The position numbers were made by a program, and so were the translations under genes. This document shows, in pieces, positions 31,944 through 41,440 of a stretch of DNA of 64,000 nucleotides (its first letter is position 1; each line of letters opens with the position of its first letter). Below the pieces are notes generated by a model. It was not told the origin of the DNA and did no database searches. It worked only from the letters and a program-made list of their open reading frames with translations. Source of the DNA: Clostridia bacterium (GTDB taxonomy: Bacteria > Bacillota > Clostridia > Oscillospirales > Acutalibacteraceae); contig JAFWYB010000070.1 of the NCBI GenBank assembly GCA_017517865.1, positions 48,866 to 112,865 on the forward strand, read 5' to 3'.

Positions 31944-34900
31944 ATGAAAACTATTAAAAAAACAATGTGTATAGTGCTCTGCCTTATTATGGCGTTCAGC
32001 TCTCTGCCTCTTTTTTCGGCGGCAGCGGCAAATGAGTCTGTAAGCGGCAGCTACGGCTATTCTCAGAAGTACTATGCAAATAAGCCCGGCTCCTACGGCA
32101 TCGGCCAGCTTCTTGACGAGGTTGACGCTGCTCTTGCCGATGCAAACATCTATGAAGAGATTGCAATAACAGAAAGAATAAAGTTTATAATTGACCTCAG
32201 AAGCGTCAATGCTCTTTGTAAGACACTTGATACTTTTGCGGATCTTCTTGACAATCTTCTTATCCAGGCTGCAATTACGGTTGCTTTGGGAGACCTTAAG
32301 GAGCTTAACTTTGATACCTGGAAAACGGGTATGGTAAGAAGCACCGCAAATGATTCAACAATTCTTAAAGAGATTGTTGAATTCGTAAACGCAAACAGCA
32401 CAATTATTGCGGGTATTGTTGACGGTACTCTTAACCTCGGTGTGCTCAAGGATAAGGTTGATCTTAAGAGCCTTCTCGGTGAGGACGGCCTGAGCGGTAT
32501 CGTAAAGGAAGCTTTCTTCGGTGTTGTATATGAGGGCGCGTCTCTTGATACTGCCTATAAGCAGTATAAGGACGATGTTGATGCTTTTGTTTACGGCCCT
32601 CTGCTTGAGGACGTTGCAGGTGAATACCTTGAAGGCTTTACAATGACGGCGGACACTACTGTTGAGGATCTTGTCATTGCTCTTTGCAATTCAGCACTCA
32701 GTCAGTATGCCGTACCTATGCTCAAGAGCATTAACGTGGATTTTTCCACCTCCTCAGTTGAAGCTCTCAGAAGTCTTGCTCCTTATATGAACCTCAATGG
32801 CAGCACCTATGACCTCAGCGGCCTTGTGCTTGACACTGACAAGGGACTTATGGAACAGCTCAACGACCTTATGGGCCTTCTTGCACGTCAGATTTTCCCC
32901 GGCTGTACATGGGACGGCGGAGATTTCTCTCACATTAACGATAATCTCGAGTCTATTCTCAAGCACCTCGGTAAGGAAAGCGGTCTTATTCCCGATGCTT
33001 ACGATATGAGCTTTGAAGAAATTGCCATGGAGGTTGTGGCAATTGTGCTTGATAATCTTCAGCTTGATTCCTATGCTGACGGCATCGAGGAGTGCGATAC
33101 ACTCGAAGAGCTTCTCAAATCAGTACTCGTCACAGCCGCAAGAGAGAGCGGTATTACATACACCTATACTGAAAAGGACTCATGGGAGGTTGTACTCGGA
33201 GATATCTTCGCTGTATGGATGTACGACCTTTTCGATATAAGAGACGCTGACGGCAAGCCTTTCCGCGGCGGTAACGGAGACGATATCTGGACTGCTCTTA
33301 ACTATGCCGCAAACTATTTCCTTATTGATAAGAAAATGGGTTCATTTATGGGCCTGAGCACAGCCGAGGGTGAAAGCATCTTTACAAAGGTTGACAAGAT
33401 TCTCGACTACTTCGGTGAAACCAAGTCGAAGGGTATTGATTTCAGCCTTGAAGAATTCCTTTACGGCAGTGACAGCTCTAAGGGCCTTATAGAGTCAGTA
33501 TTTACACTTGATATTGAAAACATCTTTGCTATGACTGTTAAGGCGGCTCTTGACGGTGCAGGTGACGTAAAGACAGAAAAATTCCTTTATAATACAGTAA
33601 GATATTTTATCAATAATCTCTTTGAAGAAAATGTTTTACCTGCATACATTCAGGGAAAGGCCTTTACAAACGCACTTTCAAACAACAATATAGCAACGCT
33701 TATCAGCGGTGTTCTCTCAGCACTCAGCAAGAGAAGATCATATCTTGCAACGGTTGTAGGCTTTATATGCAACATTACTCTCAATGAGGCAGAGGCAGGC
33801 GGAACATTCTCTGCCGAAGCTGAAGACGCATTATACACCGGTGCTCTTGTACACCCTGATGCCAAAGTGATTCTCGGCGGTGAAGAGCTTACCATGGGCG
33901 AGGATTTCGTTGTAATAGGCAAAAGCACCGATATGGGTCCCGCTGTGGCTGAGGTAAGGCTTACGGGTATTTATAACGGCAATGTAACTGTACCCTTCAA
34001 TATTACACCTGCTCCCGTAAGCGGTGTGACGGTAACAACCAACACCACAAAGGTAAGACTCCGCTGGAGTGCAGCTCCCGGTGCAGACCGCTACAATGTT
34101 TATATGGGCGATGTGCTTGTTGAAACAATAGCAGCTGACGCTGAGCTTACGAGACTCTTTACAGAGCTTGAGCCCATGACAAGATACAGCTTTAAGGTTG
34201 AGGCAGTAAACGATGTTTACGGAGCCGCTCCCGCAGCAGAGGTGACAGCACTTACCAACCCTGTTGCAGTAACGGGTGTAAAGGTTAAATCCGTAACCGA
34301 AAGCACCGTTACCCTCACATGGGATGAGATTCCCGGTGCAACGGGCTATGACGTTGAAATTTACAGCAGCTCTAAAAAGAAGTATGTCTCAAAGGGTAAA
34401 ACCTCAAAGACATCGTATAAGATAACAGGTCGCGACTCATACACTGCCTATAAGTTCAGAGTAAGGGCATACTTTACCGACAGTGAGGGCACCGTTTATG
34501 CAGATCCCTCGGCGGTTGTTTCAGCAAGAACAAAGATGGGCAAGGTTGCAAATCTTGAAGCAGCATCAAAAACCTCAACCTCCGTAAAGCTTTCCTGGGA
34601 TAAGGTTAAAAATGCAAAGGGCTACACGGTTGAGCGTTACAGCAGCGGCAAGTGGGTCAAGCTCACAAATGTAACAGGCACAAGCTATACCGTAAAGAGC
34701 CTTAAGGCATCAACGTCATATAAATTCAGAGTACGTGCATATTACAACACATCAAACTACGGTGATTACAGCGATACCTTAACGGTTTATACAAACCTTC
34801 CCAAGGTAACCGGATTGAAGGCCGCCTCGGCAACTGCTTCAAGCGTCAAGCTTTCATGGAGCAAGGTAAGCGGTGCAACCAACTACGTTGTTTACAGAAG

Positions 34901-35345
34901 CACCGACGGCAAAAAGTGGACAAAGGTCAAGACTGTTTCCGGCACATCACTTACGGTTTCAGGCCTTTCAAGCGGCACAACATATCAGTTCAAGGTATGT
35001 GCATACAGAAGTAAAATCAAGACCTACGGTGATTATTCGTCAGTTGTGAAGGCAGCTACACTTGTAGGCAAGGTCGATTCTCTTGAGGTAACCTCACGCG
35101 CAAAAACGTCAATCAAGCTTTCCTGGGCAAAGGAAAAGGGTGCGGCAGGCTACGTTGTATACAGAAGCACTGACGGTAAGAAATGGACGAAGGTTACAAC
35201 AACCTCAAAGACTGCGGCAACCGTTTCGGGCCTTACCAAGAATACAACCTATCAGTTCAAGGTAAGAGCATATCAGAAGGTTTCGGGTAAGACCGTTTAC
35301 GGCTCTTATTCATCGGTAGTAAAGGGTAAAACAAAACTCTTCTAA
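31944..35345 (+). CDS. secreted protein with unknown helical domain and five FN3 domains
   Basis: A 1133-residue exported protein: signal peptide (1-28), a large helical region of about 600 residues that I do not recognise (residues 30-640; Leu/Asp-rich, e.g. LVIALCNSALSQY, FSHINDNLESILKHLG), a short beta region, then five fibronectin type III domains (about 690-1133). The last two FN3 domains share a YVVYRSTDGKKWTKV segment, indicating recent duplication. No LPXTG, lipobox or membrane tail. The AGGGGGG ribosome binding site is strong. FN3 domains in clostridial exoenzymes act as spacers or surface-binding modules, so the helical region is expected to hold the activity or binding function; none can be named. 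Confidence 0.75.
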   Translation: MKTIKKTMCIVLCLIMAFSSLPLFSAAAANESVSGSYGYSQKYYANKPGSYGIGQLLDEVDAALADANIYEEIAITERIKFIIDLRSVNALCKTLDTFADLLDNLLIQAAITVALGDLKELNFDTWKTGMVRSTANDSTILKEIVEFVNANSTIIAGIVDGTLNLGVLKDKVDLKSLLGEDGLSGIVKEAFFGVVYEGASLDTAYKQYKDDVDAFVYGPLLEDVAGEYLEGFTMTADTTVEDLVIALCNSALSQYAVPMLKSINVDFSTSSVEALRSLAPYMNLNGSTYDLSGLVLDTDKGLMEQLNDLMGLLARQIFPGCTWDGGDFSHINDNLESILKHLGKESGLIPDAYDMSFEEIAMEVVAIVLDNLQLDSYADGIEECDTLEELLKSVLVTAARESGITYTYTEKDSWEVVLGDIFAVWMYDLFDIRDADGKPFRGGNGDDIWTALNYAANYFLIDKKMGSFMGLSTAEGESIFTKVDKILDYFGETKSKGIDFSLEEFLYGSDSSKGLIESVFTLDIENIFAMTVKAALDGAGDVKTEKFLYNTVRYFINNLFEENVLPAYIQGKAFTNALSNNNIATLISGVLSALSKRRSYLATVVGFICNITLNEAEAGGTFSAEAEDALYTGALVHPDAKVILGGEELTMGEDFVVIGKSTDMGPAVAEVRLTGIYNGNVTVPFNITPAPVSGVTVTTNTTKVRLRWSAAPGADRYNVYMGDVLVETIAADAELTRLFTELEPMTRYSFKVEAVNDVYGAAPAAEVTALTNPVAVTGVKVKSVTESTVTLTWDEIPGATGYDVEIYSSSKKKYVSKGKTSKTSYKITGRDSYTAYKFRVRAYFTDSEGTVYADPSAVVSARTKMGKVANLEAASKTSTSVKLSWDKVKNAKGYTVERYSSGKWVKLTNVTGTSYTVKSLKASTSYKFRVRAYYNTSNYGDYSDTLTVYTNLPKVTGLKAASATASSVKLSWSKVSGATNYVVYRSTDGKKWTKVKTVSGTSLTVSGLSSGTTYQFKVCAYRSKIKTYGDYSSVVKAATLVGKVDSLEVTSRAKTSIKLSWAKEKGAAGYVVYRSTDGKKWTKVTTTSKTAATVSGLTKNTTYQFKVRAYQKVSGKTVYGSYSSVVKGKTKLF

Positions 35346-35354
35346 ATAAAGCAT

Positions 35355-35385
35355 AACCGGGCAGAGCTTTCTGCCCGGTTGTTTT
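35355..35385 (+). terminator. Rho-independent terminator
   Basis: AACCGGGCAGA (35355-35365) pairs with TCTGCCCGGTT (35370-35380) around GCTT, followed by GTTTT. Confidence 0.9.
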
Positions 35386-35388
35386 ATG

Positions 35389-35606
35389 AAAAAAATACAG
35401 CCCCTTTTGAGCAGTCGGTAGTCAGTATTCACCTTATAAAATATGATGATCTGACGGCTCTGCCTTTTCAGGCAGATGAAAGAGTGAATTTAAGTCTGCA
35501 GTAAACAAAACGTAACAGTAAAAAACCGTTGTAAAGCCTTGGAATTTTTTGCTTTTACAACGGTTTCGGTATTTGATTTTCTTTTATTTATAAGGTTTTT
35601 CAGGTG
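35389..35606 (+). repeat. 218-bp repeat, left (plus-oriented) copy of an inverted pair
   Basis: The whole block matches the reverse complement of 37659-37876 at roughly 80-85% identity by eye. Shared landmarks in order: CCCCTTTT/CCCTTTT, CGGTAGTCAG, CCTTATAAAA, GATGATCTGAC, CTTTTCAGGCAGA, GATGAAAGAGTG, CTGCAG-AAACAAAACGTAAC, AAAAAACCGTTGTAAAGC with its partner GCTTTTACAACGGTTT, and TTTATAAGGTTTTTCAGG. The CCGTTGTAAA/TTTACAACGG stem could act as a terminator in either direction. Confidence 0.8.
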
Positions 35607-35622
35607 TCAGTCTCTTTAGGCC

Positions 35623-37518
35623 TTATAAATAAGCCTTAAGCAGCTTATGGGTATTGTCATATCTTGAGTTATAGGTAGGGCAACCGATAACAATTGTAAT
35701 AATTGTTCTGCCGTCCTTTGTTGCGGCTGAAATAATGCCGGTGTAGCCCTCGTTTACCGTGCCCGTTTTCATACCGTGAGCGTAGCGGTTATAATAAGCA
35801 GAGCTTGTTGTGAGCAGAGCGTTTGTTGTACGCCAGGAATGCCTTTGGCCCGTAAGTGCGGTGATAACCTTATTTTTTGTTGAGGTTATGGTCTTTAGCA
35901 GGTCATTTTCAAGTATCTTGTTTGCAACCAGCATAAGGTCGTGAACCGTTGAATAGTGACTGCTTACGGGATAGCCGTGGGGGTTGACACAGTTTGTGCC
36001 GGTCGCACCGATTGATTTCATATACTTGTTCATCAGTGAAACGAAATAATTTTTAGCGCTCTTATAGCCCATGTCGGCATCGCCTGAAACCTTTCGCGCA
36101 CAGTTTACTGCAATAGTGTAGGCCGCGTCGCCGCCGGAGGGAAGAAGCAGACCGTAAAGCAGATCTCCCAGACGGTATTTTTCGCCTCGTTTAAGGCCGC
36201 ACACACTGCACATATATTCCACCATATTCAGCTCATTGCCAACAACTATAGTATCGTCGGGGTCCATATATTCCAGAGCGACGAGGGCAGTTATAAGCTT
36301 CGTTATGCTTGCAGGGTAGCAGCGCTTGTTTATATCCTGCTCAAAGACGTATTTACCGTTTGTAACGTCGTAAACCGCCGCCATACAGCTTACGGGTGCG
36401 GAAGAGACCGTTACCTTTGCCGTTGCGGTATATTTATTTTTATAAGTGGCTGTAATTGTTGCCGTACCCTTGCCGACAGCAAAGAGTCTGCCGTTTCTTG
36501 TTGTCATTACAGACTTGTTTGAGGAGGTCCACTTAACGCTGTCATTATAATACGGAACTGTTATTTCGGGATAATCTCCCTTTCTTATGACTGAGGGGAG
36601 CTTTATTGTGAGCTTGCCCGTTGCTGTCTTAAGATATTTTGACTGTTCACCCTCAAGAAGCTGTGTGCCCTTTTCAATTACGGGTGCGACCTTGAAACAG
36701 TAAGTCTTTTCGGGTGCCGTACCCTGGTATTTATAATATCTCTTATCGGTGGTAGCAACCTTTTTATATTCTCCGTCGGCCTTTGTTGCCACGTAAACAT
36801 TATAGAGATTTTCTCTGCCCGTCTTTGACCACTGTATTGTTACACTGCCGCCGTCCCTTGTCTTGAGTGAGGGGGGGTTGCCTTTTTCGGGCACCGTATA
36901 TAATATTACACCGTCGCTGTATGCTGAGGAGTTACCCGAACACTTTGCAACAACTCTTATTTTATATGCATACTTTCCCGAAAGGCCTTCAAGGGTGTAA
37001 GATGTTTTCTTTTTGGCATAGCCTGCAAAGCTGTAGCCGCTTTTACCGCATATGCCGTAATATACCTTGTAATAGCCTGCGCCTTCAACCGCATCCCAGC
37101 TGACTGTGATTGATGTGGTAGTTGCCTCGTCGAAGACAGGCTTTTTCGGGGTGGGGAGCTTTGTGAGCTTTGTCGCAACCGCGCTGAAGGGACCGTAGTC
37201 CTTTGTCCTGTCCTCCCGGTAAACAAAGGGTCTCACACGGAAGTCGTATTCGGTATCGGGATCAAGTCCTTTGACGGTATAGGTTGTTTTGCTTGTGTTG
37301 GTGATGATTCTGAAAAGTCCGTCCTCACATCTTTTCTGCAGATGATAGCCGTCGGCACCCTCAATTTTATTCCAGGTGAGAGTTATTGTGTCCGCGGTGG
37401 GGGTAAGCTTGGTGATTTCCGTAGCGGGGAAATCTGCGGCAGAAATGCAGAAGGAAAATGCCAGCAGCATAAAGCACAGACTTGCCGCAAGGAATAAGCG
37501 TCTGAATGTTTTTTTCAT
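35623..37518 (-). CDS. secreted D-alanyl-D-alanine carboxypeptidase with FN3 and Ig-like domains
   Basis: A 631-residue exported protein: signal peptide (1-28), three FN3 domains (about 33-120, 124-210, 215-300), a bacterial Ig-like (Big_2) domain (about 303-380, VKWTSSNKSVMTTRNGRLFAVGKGTATI), and a peptidase S11 domain (about 385-631). Active-site motifs: S404-I-T-K407, SGGDAA (in the SxN position, with Gly where Asn is usual), and KTG near residue 583. The enzyme trims the terminal D-Ala from peptidoglycan pentapeptide outside the cell. The usual S11 C-terminal membrane-anchoring helix is absent, so the FN3/Big_2 part probably provides wall retention. The gene is flanked on both sides by the inverted 218-bp repeat. 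Confidence 0.88.
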   Translation of the reverse strand: MKKTFRRLFLAASLCFMLLAFSFCISAADFPATEITKLTPTADTITLTWNKIEGADGYHLQKRCEDGLFRIITNTSKTTYTVKGLDPDTEYDFRVRPFVYREDRTKDYGPFSAVATKLTKLPTPKKPVFDEATTTSITVSWDAVEGAGYYKVYYGICGKSGYSFAGYAKKKTSYTLEGLSGKYAYKIRVVAKCSGNSSAYSDGVILYTVPEKGNPPSLKTRDGGSVTIQWSKTGRENLYNVYVATKADGEYKKVATTDKRYYKYQGTAPEKTYCFKVAPVIEKGTQLLEGEQSKYLKTATGKLTIKLPSVIRKGDYPEITVPYYNDSVKWTSSNKSVMTTRNGRLFAVGKGTATITATYKNKYTATAKVTVSSAPVSCMAAVYDVTNGKYVFEQDINKRCYPASITKLITALVALEYMDPDDTIVVGNELNMVEYMCSVCGLKRGEKYRLGDLLYGLLLPSGGDAAYTIAVNCARKVSGDADMGYKSAKNYFVSLMNKYMKSIGATGTNCVNPHGYPVSSHYSTVHDLMLVANKILENDLLKTITSTKNKVITALTGQRHSWRTTNALLTTSSAYYNRYAHGMKTGTVNEGYTGIISAATKDGRTIITIVIGCPTYNSRYDNTHKLLKAYL

Positions 37519-37570
37519 TTCAATTACCTCTTATGTTAAAAATAGAATTATATTCTGTAAACGGAAGATT

Positions 37571-37599
37571 ATTCTATCACGACTGAAATTTATAGTCAA
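37571..37599 (-). promoter_or_regulatory. promoter of the carboxypeptidase gene
   Basis: On the minus strand, TTGACT (37599-37594), 17 bases, TAGAAT (37576-37571). It lies inside the segment between the inverted repeats, so inversion would carry promoter and gene together. Confidence 0.65.
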
Positions 37600-37658
37600 G
37601 AGATTTGAGAAAACTCCTGAGTTGATTGCATAAATCAAGGCGCTGTAAAAAAACTAAA

Positions 37659-37876
37659 CGCCTGAAAAACCTTATAAATAAAAGAAAAGCAAATAACAAA
37701 ACCGTTGTAAAAGCATAAAATCCAAAGCTTTACAACGGTTTTTTACTGTTACGTTTTGTTTGCTGCAGATTTAAATCCACTCTTTCATCTGTCTGCCTGA
37801 AAAGACAGAGCTGTCAGATCATCAGCTTTTATAAGGTAAATGCTGACTACCGGCTAAAAGGGACTGTCTTTTTTAT
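37659..37876 (-). repeat. 218-bp repeat, right (minus-oriented) copy of an inverted pair
   Basis: Reverse complement of the left copy at 35389-35606 (see there). In its own orientation it begins 2 bases after the stop codon of the deacetylase gene, as the left copy begins just after the terminator of the plus-strand FN3 gene: each copy follows a gene reading in the same direction. Confidence 0.8.
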
Positions 37877-37877
37877 T

Positions 37878-39908
37878 TTACGGCTTTGCGCTTCTGTAAA
37901 CATAGCCGGGCTTCATTGTAACGCCTCTGTAATACATCAGCTCAGAAACGGTTACAAGCTGATAGCCGTTGTTTATAAGCCAGGGTACAATAGTTGCTGT
38001 TGCACTTGCCGTAGGTGCGTAAAGGTCGTGCATAAGAATTATTGCGCCGTCGAAAACGCTGCTCTTGATGTTGCTTACCGTACGCGAAGCCGTTCTGTGC
38101 TCCCAGTCACGGGTGTCAACCGACCACATAATTGCGGGCTTACCGGTTGCGGCAAGTGCCCTTGAGCTTGTGGCACCTCCGGGCGGACGCATAATAACGG
38201 GTGTTACCCCCGTATATTTTTCAACAAGAGCATCCGTTTTGTTCATTTCGCTTCTTATCTGACTGTCGGAATAAGAGGGGAGATTTATGTGATTATAGGT
38301 GTGACTGCCTATTTCACAGCCCAGGTCAACGGCTCTCTGAAGAGGCTGCTTGCCGTATTCTAATCTTGAGCCGACAACGAAGAAGGTTGCGCTTGCATCG
38401 TATTTTTCGAGAACATCAAGAATGCTGTTTGTGTAGGTGTTATGAGGTCCGTCATCATACGTGAGGGCTACCATTTTACCGTTAGGGTTTATTTTTGTTG
38501 AGAGAATACCCTCACCGTAGGCACTGTAAAATTTACCGTCCTTGCCTGCCCTTACACAGTAGTAATAAGGCTTTCTGTTGTCTGCGCTCTTATCGGTGTA
38601 GGTGCTGACATTGCCGACTCTTGCAAGCTTAACCCAGCTGTCGGTGGGCTTTTCTCTGCGGTATATGTAATAATGGGTTGCGTTTTCGGTCTTTTCCCAA
38701 TTGACGGTATAGCCCTTTGCGGATTTGTGGGCTATTGTCATTTCGGGCACACCGACAAAGGTGTAGCTTTTGCCTGTGCTGTTGAAGGAGCTCTGATACT
38801 TTCCGCGTACAGTTATTAGCGTATATGTATAGGTGATGCCGTCCTTCACTTTTTTGTCGGTATAGCTTACGGTCTTTTTACCCTTGAGTGTGGCAATTCT
38901 CTTCCACGAGCTTTCACCGTCAGCTTTTCTGTAAAGCTTGTAGGAATCAGCATAAGAGGAGGCTTTCCAGCTTATTTTAAGTGAATCAGCCTTGGGCTTT
39001 ACAGAGGTAACATCATTAACGGGAATATATCTGTAAGCCATACCCGAGGTATATGCACTTTCTGTTTTCGAATTGACTGCTCTTACGGTATAAGCATAGG
39101 TATAGCCCGGGTCCATTGTGGTGTCGGTATAGCTTGCCTTTGTGGCGGGCACGCTTGTAAGGTACGACCACTTTTTGCCCGCCGCACGTCTGTAAATCGT
39201 GTAGCTTTCGGCACCCTCTGTTTTATTCCATCTGAAGGCTATTCCGTTTGCAAGGTTTGAAATATTTTTTATTTCGGGTGTTGCAAGCACGTCGAGAGAA
39301 ATGCCTGCAGAAGAGAAGGAGCTTTGTGCTTTACCGCTTCTTGCAATAACGGTGTAGGTGCATTTTTTACCGCTGGCGGCTTTTTTGTCCACTGCAGAGC
39401 TTACGTTACCTACGTTGAGTATTCTTTTCCAGGAGGTGCTTCCCTCCGTTTTGTAATAAAGGGAATATGAGTCCGCGCCCGTAACCTTCTGCCAGCTCAC
39501 CTTTACGCCTTCAGTTGTGTTTTCAGCCTTGATCAGTACCGGATTTGAAAGACGGAGCAGAGTTTGCTCCTCTGAGGCGGTACCCTGTTCTTCAGTTGAG
39601 CAGGGGATAATCATATAGGTGTAGCTTTTACCGGAAAGTACCGTGGTGTCTGTAAAGCTTTTGCCCGTCAGTTCATCCAGAAGGGTGTATTCACTGCCCT
39701 CTGATTTTCGCATAACACGGCAATAGTCGGTGCCTGCTGAGGGAGACCACTTTATGTTGATACCCGACGCGGTGTTTTTAAGTGTGACAGATGAAACTGC
39801 AGGGGGATTTTCCTCCTCTGCAGCAGAAATAACTGCAGTGACGGAAACGAGCATAATCACCGACAGTAATATAAGCAATAAAGAAAAACGTCTTTTCATG
39901 GGGTACAC
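37878..39908 (-). CDS. secreted polysaccharide deacetylase with FN3 domains
   Basis: A 676-residue exported protein: signal peptide (1-28), about five FN3 domains (about 33-475), and a C-terminal NodB-type carbohydrate esterase family 4 domain (about 480-665). Motifs: TYDDGP (catalytic base and metal Asp), HTYNH (metal His pair), RPPGG, the DTRDW segment, and the final LMHD His. These metal-dependent enzymes remove acetyl groups from N-acetylglucosamine in peptidoglycan or chitin-like chains, usually giving lysozyme resistance. With the neighbouring carboxypeptidase it suggests a local set of secreted wall-modifying enzymes carried on FN3 spacers. An AGGTGTACCCC ribosome binding site precedes the ATG. 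Confidence 0.9.
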   Translation of the reverse strand: MYPMKRRFSLLLILLSVIMLVSVTAVISAAEEENPPAVSSVTLKNTASGINIKWSPSAGTDYCRVMRKSEGSEYTLLDELTGKSFTDTTVLSGKSYTYMIIPCSTEEQGTASEEQTLLRLSNPVLIKAENTTEGVKVSWQKVTGADSYSLYYKTEGSTSWKRILNVGNVSSAVDKKAASGKKCTYTVIARSGKAQSSFSSAGISLDVLATPEIKNISNLANGIAFRWNKTEGAESYTIYRRAAGKKWSYLTSVPATKASYTDTTMDPGYTYAYTVRAVNSKTESAYTSGMAYRYIPVNDVTSVKPKADSLKISWKASSYADSYKLYRKADGESSWKRIATLKGKKTVSYTDKKVKDGITYTYTLITVRGKYQSSFNSTGKSYTFVGVPEMTIAHKSAKGYTVNWEKTENATHYYIYRREKPTDSWVKLARVGNVSTYTDKSADNRKPYYYCVRAGKDGKFYSAYGEGILSTKINPNGKMVALTYDDGPHNTYTNSILDVLEKYDASATFFVVGSRLEYGKQPLQRAVDLGCEIGSHTYNHINLPSYSDSQIRSEMNKTDALVEKYTGVTPVIMRPPGGATSSRALAATGKPAIMWSVDTRDWEHRTASRTVSNIKSSVFDGAIILMHDLYAPTASATATIVPWLINNGYQLVTVSELMYYRGVTMKPGYVYRSAKP

Positions 39909-39933
39909 CTCGTTTAATTCAGATTACAACAAT

Positions 39934-39962
39934 ATTCTACCATTTATGACAGATTAAAACAA
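39934..39962 (-). promoter_or_regulatory. promoter of the deacetylase gene
   Basis: Minus strand TTGTTT (39962-39957), 17 bases, TAGAAT (39939-39934). Confidence 0.55.
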
Positions 39963-40034
39963 TATCTGCAAGTAAAAAACAACTGTATAAATTATTAAAT
40001 TTTCTTCATATATATTGCTATTTTGAAAAAACTA

Positions 40035-40063
40035 TTGAAACTGAGAAAATATAAGAGTAATAT
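40035..40063 (+). promoter_or_regulatory. promoter of the six-gene operon starting at 40100
   Basis: TTGAAA (40035-40040), 17 bases, TAATAT (40058-40063), divergent from the deacetylase promoter. TTAGGAGGAAT follows as ribosome binding site. Confidence 0.6.
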
Positions 40064-40099
40064 ATAAATTGAGGTGTTATATTCTTAGGAGGAATAACT

Positions 40100-41419
40100 A
40101 TGAAAAAAGTAATTGCATTTCTGACGGCTGCGCTTATGCTTTTCGGCCTTGCAGCCTGCGGCAGTGAAAAAACAAAAACCGAAACCGACGCATCCGATAT
40201 TACGGCCGGTGAAACAACGCTTCAGTCTCAGGAAGAAACAACTCTTGCCGAAAAGGAAGAAGCCGAAGAAAAGAGCTTCAGCTTCAAGGAGACTGTTGTT
40301 GCAGATAAGGATGCTTATTCTATAAAGGTAACAAAGCTTAACCCGGATGCAAAGGCAGGTTACGAGGTGAAGCTTGAGCTCGTCAATAAGGATGAAAAGA
40401 AGCTTAATTTCTACCTTGAAGCCGTTTTTGTAAACGGAGTTCAGGCAGAGGTATTTTTCGGTGAGGATGTTCCCGCAGGAAAAACCGCAAATACATCCTT
40501 TTATGTTGAAAAAGAAATTTTTGAGAAAAACGGTATGAAGGAATTCAACTCCGTTGAAATGAACTTTTCAGTAAACGATGCCGAAAACTGGAATGCTGAC
40601 CCCATAGCCGTTGAGGGAGCGGTTATTTATCCCTACGGGGAAAAGTACGGCGAAAGCTATAAAAGAGAAAGCTTGCCCTCAGATATAGTGCTTATAGATA
40701 ACGATATTGTAAAAATGACGGTTATCGGTTGGGAAAAAGACACATACGGTGATTTCAGGCTGACATTTTATATGGAAAACAGGTCTGACTCAAAGGAATA
40801 CCGATATGTTGTTGAGAGCTGTGCCGTAAACGGAGTACAGACGGGCTGTATAAACGGCTACGACGTTTCTGCCGGCAAGGTTTCCTTCGGTGAATTTTCC
40901 GTAATTGATGAAAGCCTCAAGGAAAACGGTATAACCGAATTCACCGACATCAGGCTCGACATCGGTGTTATTGAAGCGGAAAGCTGGGAAGCTGATTATG
41001 TTGCCCGTGATAGCGTTAACATTTACCCCGAGGGTATAGATAAGGCGGTAAAATATGAAAGAGAAGCCAAGGCCGCAGACGTTGTTCTTGCCGATAACGA
41101 TTACGCGACCGTAATAGCCGAGGGCTTTGATTCTCAGGGAGCAGATTTTGCAACCCTCAAGCTTTATTTCATAAACAAAACAGACAAGGCTCTTACCTTC
41201 TCAATAGACAGCGCATCAATAAACGATATTATGCTTGACCCCTTCTACGCTCAGGAGGTGGGCGCCGGAAATATGCGCTTCAGTAAGGTTCAGTGGGAAA
41301 AATCCATGCTCACCGATGCAGAGATAACTGCAGTTGAGGTTATTGATTTCAGCCTCAGAGCCTACGAATCTGACAGCTATAACGACGTGTTTACCCAAGA
41401 GTGTCAACTCAGACCGTAA
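40100..41419 (+). CDS. lipoprotein with three tandem repeats
   Basis: A 439-residue lipoprotein: signal peptide with lipobox FGLAAC (Cys20), a Thr/Glu-rich linker, and three similar domains of about 115 residues (about 60-180, 195-310, 325-435). Each has the pattern of a hydrophobic strand (KVTKLNPDAKAGYEVKLELVN; VIGWEKDTYGDFRLTFYMEN; AEGFDSQGADFATLKLYFIN), a VNG or IND turn (AVFVNGVQAEVFFGEDV; CAVNGVQTGCINGYDV; ASINDIMLDPFYAQEV) and an F-V/A-EW-type end. The domain looks like an immunoglobulin-like extracellular fold; I do not recognise a named family. First gene of the operon; the hydrolase start follows 21 bases on. Confidence 0.7.
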   Translation: MKKVIAFLTAALMLFGLAACGSEKTKTETDASDITAGETTLQSQEETTLAEKEEAEEKSFSFKETVVADKDAYSIKVTKLNPDAKAGYEVKLELVNKDEKKLNFYLEAVFVNGVQAEVFFGEDVPAGKTANTSFYVEKEIFEKNGMKEFNSVEMNFSVNDAENWNADPIAVEGAVIYPYGEKYGESYKRESLPSDIVLIDNDIVKMTVIGWEKDTYGDFRLTFYMENRSDSKEYRYVVESCAVNGVQTGCINGYDVSAGKVSFGEFSVIDESLKENGITEFTDIRLDIGVIEAESWEADYVARDSVNIYPEGIDKAVKYEREAKAADVVLADNDYATVIAEGFDSQGADFATLKLYFINKTDKALTFSIDSASINDIMLDPFYAQEVGAGNMRFSKVQWEKSMLTDAEITAVEVIDFSLRAYESDSYNDVFTQECQLRP

Positions 41420-41440
41420 ACCTGACAGGAAGTGACAGAT

